A DNA stretch of 32,605 bases from an uncultured Alphaproteobacteria bacterium (lineage in GTDB: Bacteria > Pseudomonadota > Alphaproteobacteria > RUG11792), in the NCBI GenBank assembly GCA_947367345.1, contig CANBDL010000008.1:1-32605 (forward strand), written 5' to 3'. This document shows, piece after piece, positions 16,534-23,810 of this stretch. The translations under genes were made by a program, and so were the position numbers. The notes below the pieces were generated by a model, which saw nothing but the letters and a program-made list of their open reading frames with translations, had not been told where the DNA came from and searched no databases. Numbering within the stretch: position 1 is the first letter of the stretch; each line of letters opens with the position of its first letter.

Positions 16534-17124
16534 CTAAGCAGCCGTCGCCTCGGTATTTACAACAGCCTTCGACATAACTATCGTTGCAACTACAACGTTT
16601 TTATCTTTGTAAGCGAATGTAACTCCATTAGGGAGCTTGATCATATCTATATGACACGAGTCCCCTATTTCACGGCCAGTCATATCTATGTGTAGTTTTT
16701 CAGGTATACTATCAACTTTGCACATGCAGTCAACCTTATACAACACAACATTCAAGACCCCGCCTCTCTTAATGCCTGGGCTCTTGTCCTCGTTTATAAA
16801 TTCAACAGGGATTGCAACCTTAACCGTAGTATCTTTGGAGATCTTCTGGAAATCAGCGTGTATAGGTTCATCTGTTACAACATTATACTGTATGTCGCGT
16901 GAAATAACTTTAAATTTCTTACCGTCAATATTGACGTCGAATATTTGTCCAATGAAAGACGTTGTCTTGCAGAACTGTGTAATATTTTTTTTGTCAACCT
17001 GCACCAAGATAGGTTCGCAGTCCTTCCCGTATATCACTCCTGGAATACAGTTGTCATGCCTCATTTTTTTGGAAGCCCTTGTTCCACAAGACTCACGCTT
17101 TGTAATTACTAAATCTACCGACAT
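16534..17124 (-). CDS. rplY: 50S ribosomal protein L25, CTC/TL5 form
   Basis: A 196-residue two-domain L25. The N-terminal 5S rRNA-binding domain (about 1-90) has GTRASKKMRHDNCIPGVIYG and later DFQKI. The C-terminal TL5/CTC beta domain (about 95-185) has VPVEF-like VAIPVEFINEDKSPGIKRGG and HIDMTGREIGDSCHI. The pth gene that often follows rplY is not present here. AGAGAAG upstream of the ATG is a likely ribosome binding site. It has its own promoter and a strong terminator, so it is a one-gene unit. Confidence 0.95.
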   Translation of the reverse strand: MSVDLVITKRESCGTRASKKMRHDNCIPGVIYGKDCEPILVQVDKKNITQFCKTTSFIGQIFDVNIDGKKFKVISRDIQYNVVTDEPIHADFQKISKDTTVKVAIPVEFINEDKSPGIKRGGVLNVVLYKVDCMCKVDSIPEKLHIDMTGREIGDSCHIDMIKLPNGVTFAYKDKNVVVATIVMSKAVVNTEATAA

Positions 17125-17164
17125 GTTAAATCTTCTCTGATAATATCATGTAATAACAATTAAT

Positions 17165-17173
17165 ATTGTACCA
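17165..17173 (-). promoter_or_regulatory. Extended -10 promoter of rplY
   Basis: On the minus strand this reads TGGTACAAT. The predicted start near 17158 gives a leader of about 34 bases. The rest of the 207-base gap to nrdB holds only a weak open frame. Confidence 0.5.
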
Positions 17174-17331
17174 CATTGTAAGATAATTTTGTTGCATCAG
17201 CTCCGAGATTAATTTCAACAACGATATAGACGGTTTATTTCGACGTACTGAGCCAATATTGCAATTACCTGTCTTGTTACATGTTTTGCGCAACCAGTAC
17301 AACAGCACGCAGCACAAATAATTGCAGGCAA

Positions 17332-18447
17332 TCACAACTCAATATCCATCAGGTCCGATTTATCTATCGTTGTATTAATCTGATTTGTTAAATATGAACT
17401 TACCTCAACTTCCTGAGGAGCTACTTGTACTGAATCAGAATCAAACCACGTCTCTATCCAAGGTATTGGATGGGTCTTGATATGGAATTCTGGCTCCATC
17501 CCTATCGCCTTCATCCTTGTATCGGCTAAATACATAACATAGTTTGTAAGAATTTGTTCGTTGAGGCCAAGTATTGATCCATCTTTAAAGAGGTATTTCG
17601 TCCACTCAATCTCCTGGTGCACTACGTCAAGAAACAATTGTCTGACGGAGCTAGAGCATTCTGTAGCGATCTTTTGCCACCCAGTACCATCTCTTCCGTC
17701 AGACATGATACGTATTATGTTTTGCGTTCCAACCAGGTGCAGCATCTCGTCTCTAGCTATCAGCTTGATAATTTTGGCGTTGCCCTCCATCAACTCTCTT
17801 TCCGCAAATGCAAAAGAGCATGCGAACGAGACGTAGAACCTAATACCTTCTAGAGCATTAACAGCATTCAGGGCCATATACAAGGCTCTCATGTGGTCTT
17901 CAATTCTATAGCCGCAATCATGGCCCATACCAGAGCTTTCCATCATAATATTCATACTATACAGTTCATCGTAATATCTTGAAATACTCTGAGCCCTCTT
18001 CCTGATTTCAGCATTTGCAACTATATCGTTAAAAACCATATCAGGCTTTGTTTCAATGCCCCTGATTATATGTGTATAGCTGCGGCTGTGAACAGTTTCG
18101 CTGAAGGACCACGTTTCAACCCATGTTTCAAGCTCTGGGATCGACGCTATCGGAAGGAAGAGTATGTTAGGAGACCGCCCTTGTATACTATCCATAAGTG
18201 TTTGATACTTAAGATTACTAAGGAATATATGTTTTTCGTGCTGATTAAGAGACGAATATTGTACGCCATCTATCGTAACGTCGATCTCTTCGGGACGCCA
18301 GAAAAACGAAAGCTGCTTCTCGATAAGCTTCTCGAAGATTACGTACTTCTGCTGATCATACCTCGAAACATTCACAGGGTTTCCAAAAAACATTGGTTCA
18401 GCCAGCTGATTATTGCTTAGAGTTGAAAATGTCTGATAGCGCATCAT
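17332..18447 (-). CDS. nrdB: Class Ia ribonucleotide reductase, beta subunit
   Basis: Holds the diiron-tyrosyl radical that NrdA uses to reduce ribonucleotides. The protein is 371 residues and strikingly like E. coli NrdB. All key residues are present: W50, D86, E117, H120 and the radical Y124 ([11 protein letters not shown]), then E200, E234 and H237 (ARDEMLHL), and the C-terminal radical-transfer Tyr in [13 protein letters not shown]. Only the stretch at about 165-190 differs. The second ATG (18444) aligns with the E. coli start. It lies 7 bases after sodB, third in a peroxiredoxin-sodB-nrdB operon. nrdA is not in the window. Base content is high (31 G+C of 60 at 17641-17700). Confidence 0.97.
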   Translation of the reverse strand: MMRYQTFSTLSNNQLAEPMFFGNPVNVSRYDQQKYVIFEKLIEKQLSFFWRPEEIDVTIDGVQYSSLNQHEKHIFLSNLKYQTLMDSIQGRSPNILFLPIASIPELETWVETWSFSETVHSRSYTHIIRGIETKPDMVFNDIVANAEIRKRAQSISRYYDELYSMNIMMESSGMGHDCGYRIEDHMRALYMALNAVNALEGIRFYVSFACSFAFAERELMEGNAKIIKLIARDEMLHLVGTQNIIRIMSDGRDGTGWQKIATECSSSVRQLFLDVVHQEIEWTKYLFKDGSILGLNEQILTNYVMYLADTRMKAIGMEPEFHIKTHPIPWIETWFDSDSVQVAPQEVEVSSYLTNQINTTIDKSDLMDIEL

Positions 18448-18454
18448 GATAAAC

Positions 18455-19054
18455 CTATTCCTTGCGTAAATTTTCCTCAGCGAATTGCCAATTTATACAG
18501 TTCTGTATAATTGAATCCAGGTATCTGCCGCGATCGTTACGGTAGTCTATATAGTAGGCATGCTCCCAAACATCAATTGTGAGCAGAGGAACAAGATTGT
18601 CAAATATCAGTGGGTTATCGGCATTCTGGGTATTCATGATTTGCAATTTATTGTCGTTCTTGTTTAAAACGAGCCATGACCATCCGCTTCCAAACAACGA
18701 GAGACCATTTTTCCTGTACTCGGTTTGGAATTGCTCCATAGACCCGAAATCTTGCGATACTCTTTCAAGCATATATGACGAAGGTGCAGATGACTTATAG
18801 CGAGCCAGAGACTTCCAGTAGAAGTCGTGATTCCATACCTGGGCTGCATTATTGTATATACCGTGATCAATACTATGTTTTGACTTTATGATTTCAACAA
18901 GAGTCTTGGATGCTATTGTGCTATCGTTCTCGGCAAATGCATTTAGATTGTTTACATACGCCGCATGGTGTTTTCCAAAATGATAATCGTGGGTCTCCTT
19001 TGACAATACTGGTTCAAGAAATTCTCCGCCATATTCTTTTGTTGCTATAAACAT
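18455..19054 (-). CDS. sodB: Fe superoxide dismutase
   Basis: A 199-residue enzyme turning superoxide into O2 and H2O2. Metal ligands are H25 ([11 protein letters not shown]), H76 ([10 protein letters not shown]), D161 and H165 ([10 protein letters not shown]). Q72, in the AAQ of AAQVWNH, is the outer-sphere Gln of iron-type enzymes. The usual N-terminal LPxLPY motif is replaced by [12 protein letters not shown]. There is no signal peptide, so it is cytoplasmic. AAGGAG about 13 bases before the ATG is a good ribosome binding site. It sits between the peroxiredoxin gene, which would clear its H2O2, and nrdB. Confidence 0.96.
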   Translation of the reverse strand: MFIATKEYGGEFLEPVLSKETHDYHFGKHHAAYVNNLNAFAENDSTIASKTLVEIIKSKHSIDHGIYNNAAQVWNHDFYWKSLARYKSSAPSSYMLERVSQDFGSMEQFQTEYRKNGLSLFGSGWSWLVLNKNDNKLQIMNTQNADNPLIFDNLVPLLTIDVWEHAYYIDYRNDRGRYLDSIIQNCINWQFAEENLRKE

Positions 19055-19077
19055 TGTGATTCCCCTACTCCTTTCAG

Positions 19078-19635
19078 CTATACCTTCTTAAGATCTATCG
19101 TCTCTTGCCCCTTGTTCCAATTGCAAGGACAAAGCCCGCCATTTTGCAATGCATCCAGGATGCGCAGTACTTCTTGTGGATTACGGCCCACAGACATATC
19201 TGTTACCATGATGAACCTTATTACATCGTCTGTATCAACTATAAACAATGCTCTGTCGGTAACACCTGAGTCATTTACTATACCTAATTCAAGCGATAAC
19301 TCTTTCTTTATGTCTGATAGCATTGGATATGCAATATTATTAAGCGATTTATTATTTTGCCTCCATGCCAGATGGACAAATTCATTATCAACAGAGGCTC
19401 CAAGTACTTGTGTATTGCGCGATTTGAATTCGCTATCAAGGTCAGAAAAACCAACTAATTCCGTCGGACATATGAATGTAAAATCCTTTGGATAGAAAAA
19501 TACAACCTTCCATTTGCCTTTGTAGGTTTCATTTGTAACAGATGAAAAAGCGTTGAGGACGTCCAATTTTGTTGCGTCCCCTCCGGCAACAGCAGTAAGG
19601 TTGAACTCCGGGAATCTATCTCCGATTGTAAGCAT
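19078..19635 (-). CDS. ahpC: 2-Cys peroxiredoxin (AhpC/TSA family)
   Basis: A 185-residue thiol peroxidase that reduces H2O2 and organic peroxides. The peroxidatic Cys is C56 in DFTFICPTE. C169 and C171 lie in the C-terminal GGLCPCNWNKGQE, as in mycobacterial-type AhpC; C169/C171 should supply the resolving thiol. R128 in DRALFIVD fits the conserved active-site Arg. No AhpD or AhpF is in the window, so the reductant is unknown. It is the first gene of the ahpC-sodB-nrdB operon, 23 bases before sodB, behind an extended -10 box. Confidence 0.95.
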   Translation of the reverse strand: MLTIGDRFPEFNLTAVAGGDATKLDVLNAFSSVTNETYKGKWKVVFFYPKDFTFICPTELVGFSDLDSEFKSRNTQVLGASVDNEFVHLAWRQNNKSLNNIAYPMLSDIKKELSLELGIVNDSGVTDRALFIVDTDDVIRFIMVTDMSVGRNPQEVLRILDALQNGGLCPCNWNKGQETIDLKKV

Positions 19636-19657
19636 TTGGGCACCATGAAATTAGTTC

Positions 19658-19666
19658 AGTATAACA
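19658..19666 (-). promoter_or_regulatory. Extended -10 promoter of the ahpC-sodB-nrdB operon
   Basis: On the minus strand this reads TGTTATACT. The predicted start near 19651 leaves a short leader of about 16 bases. No -35 match is seen, so an activator may be needed. Confidence 0.5.
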
Positions 19667-19803
19667 AGATGTTATCACAATCTCGCATCCAAAATTGCTT
19701 ATGGCGTTATGTAGTACTCTGTTACTGTTATATGCTTGAGTTTATTTGTATAATGATATACATTACCAATGATATAGTTGTCATGCCGTATTTATATTGA
19801 ACA

Positions 19804-19857
19804 ATTGCCCGCAATTCCCGAAAGTCTCTTAAGCAATCATATCTCGATTGCCGCAAT
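19804..19857. repeat. Pair of ATTGC-GCAAT inverted repeats
   Basis: ATTGC-CC-GCAAT at 19804-19815 and ATTGC-C-GCAAT at 19847-19857 are two near-identical dyads 31 bases apart. They lie just after the Rpn gene stop and about 140-200 bases upstream of the ahpC promoter. No T-run follows, so they are not a terminator. They could be operators for the antioxidant operon. Confidence 0.4.
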
Positions 19858-19879
19858 AGTGCATCATGTACTACCACCC

Positions 19880-20947
19880 TCATTGCATATTTTTGATTTT
19901 GTCTTTCAGCTCCACCAACTCCTTCCTCGATACCTTCACACACTTCAATATCGTTTCGTCGTCTATCCCAAGCTCCAACATCTTTGTCGCTGATTCTATG
20001 GCTGCTTCCTTTATGCCTTCTTCCTTGCCTATCCTCTCACCCTCCTTTAATCCAGCCTCTCTTCCCTTGGCCTCGCCAACAGCCATTCCTTCTGCAATGC
20101 CTTCTCTTCTTCCTTCCTCCCTTCCTCTATCCATACAAACACTTCTCTGTCCTGCCATCTTCATCTGGTATCCAATCATCTCTGTTTGTTCTATTTCTGA
20201 TAGCAATGCCCAGTTGAATGCTCTTCTGGCTACTCTGTAGAATTCGCTCTTGCTGCACATCATATCTAGCGTTGCTTGATCCATTGTGTATGAGTATTTC
20301 ATGAAGGAAAGTACGTAGTCTAGGTTTGTATTGCATTCTTCTGGTTTTTTATCGAATCCTCCAAAGTTAGCAACTGTAGCGTTTAGTTTGTCTGACAATA
20401 ACTTCTTTGATTTATCTCCGTAGAATCTGTAATTTTCAACAAGTAGGTCTACATCTGGTACTATCTGCTTGTACACAAGCGTAACGATAAAAGTCTGAGC
20501 GAATTCAAAGAACTTGTTTATGTCTTTGTCTTGTTTTTCTTTTGAAGCTTGATCTTGGTAGTATCTGAATTGTGATGAGAATGCTCTGGCTATATACAAA
20601 AGCATTCTTGTGATGAAGTTTGGGTCGTCATAGCACTGTACCTCGATAATAATCGGATTGCCATTGTTTGTTACACCATAGAAATCAAACTTGGTTTCTT
20701 TTGACAATAACCCAGTTGCATCGGCTGTACACTCAACTCTCTTAATCGATTCCAATCTTCCGTCGAGTTTATCCGATATCAATGCATCAAGCAATAGCAA
20801 TATCATGTCATCGTTATTCTTGGATCCAAAAACATAACAGGCTACAGCATCCTTTTGTATATTAAGCATGTTTGTTTCTGGATTGTATATGTCGTTCGGT
20901 ATTCTTAACACGTCTGTATTTGATTTTGTTTTATAGTCTTGTTGCAT
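19880..20947 (-). CDS. Rpn-family PD-(D/E)XK nuclease (recombination-promoting nuclease/putative transposase)
   Basis: A 355-residue member of the Rpn/PDDEXK_2 family, often annotated as a transposase and abundant in some intracellular bacteria. E. coli Rpn proteins cut DNA and promote RecA-independent recombination. The active-site pattern is D88 (KFDFYGV) followed by E102-V-Q104 (PIIIEVQCY), the family's D...ExQ form. The C-terminal tail (about 275-320) is a Gly/Glu repeat of the type EGxxxGxxEGxxxG, characteristic of the family, ending in a short helical domain. It appears intact, with its own promoter. No terminal inverted repeats are evident, so it is not called an insertion sequence. 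Confidence 0.88.
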   Translation of the reverse strand: MQQDYKTKSNTDVLRIPNDIYNPETNMLNIQKDAVACYVFGSKNNDDMILLLLDALISDKLDGRLESIKRVECTADATGLLSKETKFDFYGVTNNGNPIIIEVQCYDDPNFITRMLLYIARAFSSQFRYYQDQASKEKQDKDINKFFEFAQTFIVTLVYKQIVPDVDLLVENYRFYGDKSKKLLSDKLNATVANFGGFDKKPEECNTNLDYVLSFMKYSYTMDQATLDMMCSKSEFYRVARRAFNWALLSEIEQTEMIGYQMKMAGQRSVCMDRGREEGRREGIAEGMAVGEAKGREAGLKEGERIGKEEGIKEAAIESATKMLELGIDDETILKCVKVSRKELVELKDKIKNMQ

Positions 20948-20981
20948 GATATCGTTTTATTGACGATGTTTAGTTTGTTAT

Positions 20982-20990
20982 ATTGTAGCA
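20982..20990 (-). promoter_or_regulatory. Extended -10 promoter of the Rpn gene
   Basis: On the minus strand this reads TGCTACAAT. The predicted start near 20975 gives a leader of about 28 bases before the ATG at 20947. Confidence 0.55.
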
Positions 20991-21005
20991 TAGAAAATCT
21001 CAATA

Positions 21006-23810
21006 CTACAATACAATACCAACCACACACCCCCTCAAAAACGCCATCGCCTCATCCGGCAGCTTGACATTCTTCTCACGCAATGCATTCCACAATATAT
21101 CCTTACATTCCTGAGGTATAACGTCTGAGGCGAGATAACTAACTATACTCCTGTCATCGAACTTGTCTATATACTTGGCTATAATCTTGAATAGCTCGAT
21201 ATACTGTTCTGCGGTATATTTGCAACATAGTGTATTGCGTATACGATCAGATGCATGAGAAGCTGGTCTCTCAAAATCCCAATAATAACTGCAATGCTCG
21301 ACATCATGCACAAAATAAAGAAAGCGAGCAAGATAGAAACATATATACTTGAACATCCTGTCTCGTTGTTTCTCTGGCAAATCGGCTCGCCTCAAAATAT
21401 TCGTCAGCTCACACAATATATCACTACAACCGCAGTAAGCGCCCCTGCCATAATCCAATGTAAAACAGCTCATGTATACGTTCTCGCCGCTCTGCTCCGG
21501 GTCGCCATGATCGATCCAGTACTGAAGCACGTCCATGTATTTATCGGCGTAAGAACCATACAGCTCTTTATTATCTGACAGCCCAGAATAATCAAAATTC
21601 TCATGAAAATAGCCTGTGTAATTGCACGGTCTAGAGCTATAACCTCCGCAATATTTATACATAAATAATGAGTCTTGCAAGCTTGTTTTCTTGTACGCAA
21701 CCAATGCTCTCGACCCCTCTCGCTCTGCCATCATGCGCTTGACAAGTTTCTTTTTATACGAACCAGGAATATGTTCGCTGGCCATAAGTATTATAGAATT
21801 ACGAAGACCATACATACTCAATAAATCGATCTTCTCGAGAATCATCTTCCTCGTCTTCTTATCTAGGTCGCAATAACATATTATGTTGCATAGTGTACGG
21901 AGATCAACAGAGTCAATATTTTCGAGGTATAGAGCCAGATCATCTTTTGTTATATTTGTGGCGCCCGGTTTCGACCTATTATTATCGGAAGGTTTCTTGC
22001 TTGGCATATCGAATTTAACATATTTAATCTTCTTGTGCTTCTTCCTCTTGTCATTCTTCTTTTTCTTGCCAGGCTTAGTATTATACTTAAAGTTCGTGAG
22101 GTATTTATTTACCGAATCCATACAGCATGGTTCCTTGCCTTCGGTACACTTGCCTTGCTCGCATTGCTGCACAAGAGGCTTCTTGAGTTTTTCCATGGCA
22201 TCCTTAATGCAGTTGGTGGTCTTGCCATCCTGCATGATTATTGTTACAGCCTTAATTCTCTTGTCGTCCCTAGATGCATTGTGCATAGCTATATACCACA
22301 CGCACCAGCTCCTAAAAACACTATCGCCTTCTTGATTCTTCAGCAAGGTATCGAAAAAATCAACCAGCCTGGCACTTGAGAAATTTGTATTAAAATTTTG
22401 CGCACGTACATATGACCAAAATACATCTTTCCAGCCATAATTCTTCTGTATAAAATCAAGAATCTTGTTCAATTGTTTATCAGTATAATAAATACAAGAC
22501 AAAAATCTCGCATGCATCAGGCCGCCAATATCGCTATTACAATGAAGATGTTCGTTGGGATACCCGTGCCACTTATGCCTTAGCAAATTCAAGAATTCTA
22601 GCGTCGGCAGATCCGCATCATATTCTGTGCGTTTATTTGCCTTATAGTCCTCGTACTCCTTAATCATCATATCTATTACAACGGATCTCTGTTTATCATT
22701 GATGTGGCAAGAGTGTAACGCGTTCATGAGATCGAGATAATTCGGCTTATACTCACCCTTCGATATCTTATCCATAAATACCTTGGCAACTTTCCGCCCA
22801 ACTTCCTTGTCTAAATATTTGGCTGTAAGTATGTTAGACAGATCGGACGGAGCAATTTTGTCGAGATTTTCTATGACAAGCCTCTGGGCATGTTGATATA
22901 GCTTATGAGTATTTACAGTTATAACGGCTCGATCAGAAAGCATTATGTCGAAGAAATTCATTATAAACTCAACCGAATACTTGTTCTCATCCCCCTGGTA
23001 AGTTGCATTAACCTCGTCAAACAGGTTTACCAGGAACTCATAACTGACGTAACAATTTTTTGGGTGATAATCAAAATTTTCCACAAAAGCATTAAAAACC
23101 TTTTTGTTTTTGCTGATACTCATAATAAGATTAAGCAGATAATCAGTCTGGCTCTTGTTCAAAAATTTAGAATTCACAGCCATAAGTACGGGATCGTCTT
23201 CGTCAGATACAGCAAAGTTTTTTTGTATGTTGCTTTTGATGTGGTTGATCACATGCTCTGCTATTTTCTCTCTGGTTGCACCACTGATACTATCAAAATC
23301 TAGCATCTTGCATAGCTTTGATATGTTGAAGTGCTCTATATTCTTGAGCAATATACCCTCCAACAACTCCATAACTTTCTTGCCATATTCAGCAGAGCGC
23401 CCATTGTAACAACAAATAAAGTCATACAATATATCGGTTATTTCGGCAATTTCTTCTTTCTTGTAATCCTTACCAACTACAAACTTCTTGTTGTACTTAG
23501 CGAGAAGTTCCAGCGGTCTGTATTTCTCCTGGAATACATCTGAAGGTAGTCTCATAATCCTATAATACATCTGAATATTTGGCATGTATTTGCCTTCAGA
23601 TATAATATCTATAAGCTTACCAGTCGCAGCTTGAAAATCCTTGTATGTTATTTTGATCTTGAGATTCTTTCGTTCTTTGTATGGCAAATCATAATTTATG
23701 ACAAGCTTCTCAAGCTCTCTTACATCGTCTTGGCCCGCTTTGGTCTCTGTTGCTTTTATTTGCGCCGTCATGACCAGCACCAATAATGCAATTATTTTTA
23801 TACGTTTCAT
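21006..23810 (-). CDS. Giant secreted helical-repeat protein, paralogue A
   Basis: A 934-residue protein of no family known to me. A signal peptide covers about 1-21 (KRIKIIALLVLVMTAQIKA). The rest is mostly amphipathic helices in loose repeats of about 32-38 residues, for example LSNILTAKYLDKEV then NDKQRSVVIDMM, suggesting an alpha-solenoid. A cysteine cluster CEQGKCTEGKEPCCM lies at 550-564, followed by a Lys-rich linker (about 575-620) and a cysteine-rich C-terminal half (YCGCSDILCEL, LCCKYT). It aligns along its whole length with paralogue B. The ATG at 23810 is chosen over an upstream frame start (23849) because AAGGAGA lies 7 bases before it and the signal peptide begins there. The ATG overlaps the paralogue B stop as ATGA, so translation is probably coupled. 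Confidence 0.75.
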   Translation of the reverse strand: MKRIKIIALLVLVMTAQIKATETKAGQDDVRELEKLVINYDLPYKERKNLKIKITYKDFQAATGKLIDIISEGKYMPNIQMYYRIMRLPSDVFQEKYRPLELLAKYNKKFVVGKDYKKEEIAEITDILYDFICCYNGRSAEYGKKVMELLEGILLKNIEHFNISKLCKMLDFDSISGATREKIAEHVINHIKSNIQKNFAVSDEDDPVLMAVNSKFLNKSQTDYLLNLIMSISKNKKVFNAFVENFDYHPKNCYVSYEFLVNLFDEVNATYQGDENKYSVEFIMNFFDIMLSDRAVITVNTHKLYQHAQRLVIENLDKIAPSDLSNILTAKYLDKEVGRKVAKVFMDKISKGEYKPNYLDLMNALHSCHINDKQRSVVIDMMIKEYEDYKANKRTEYDADLPTLEFLNLLRHKWHGYPNEHLHCNSDIGGLMHARFLSCIYYTDKQLNKILDFIQKNYGWKDVFWSYVRAQNFNTNFSSARLVDFFDTLLKNQEGDSVFRSWCVWYIAMHNASRDDKRIKAVTIIMQDGKTTNCIKDAMEKLKKPLVQQCEQGKCTEGKEPCCMDSVNKYLTNFKYNTKPGKKKKNDKRKKHKKIKYVKFDMPSKKPSDNNRSKPGATNITKDDLALYLENIDSVDLRTLCNIICYCDLDKKTRKMILEKIDLLSMYGLRNSIILMASEHIPGSYKKKLVKRMMAEREGSRALVAYKKTSLQDSLFMYKYCGGYSSRPCNYTGYFHENFDYSGLSDNKELYGSYADKYMDVLQYWIDHGDPEQSGENVYMSCFTLDYGRGAYCGCSDILCELTNILRRADLPEKQRDRMFKYICFYLARFLYFVHDVEHCSYYWDFERPASHASDRIRNTLCCKYTAEQYIELFKIIAKYIDKFDDRSIVSYLASDVIPQECKDILWNALREKNVKLPDEAMAFLRGCVVGIVL
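21049..21119. repeat. 71-bp perfect repeat, copy in paralogue A
   Basis: Identical base for base to 23868-23938. It encodes residues about 898-921 (IPQECKDILWNALREKNVKL and following). Identity at third codon positions, in paralogues that differ clearly elsewhere, points to recent exchange between the copies. Confidence 0.9.
22118..22166. repeat. 49-bp perfect repeat, copy in paralogue A
   Basis: Identical to 24937-24985 and in the same orientation. It encodes the cysteine cluster CEQGKCTEGKEPCCM; the surrounding codons differ. Confidence 0.9.

Noticed and set aside
17126-17335. A 69-codon frame starting with GTG overlapping the nrdB stop (GTGA).
   Set aside because: It is not similar to the YfaE-type ferredoxin that can follow nrdB, and it has no ribosome binding site or domain. 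It also runs through the rplY promoter; probably chance.
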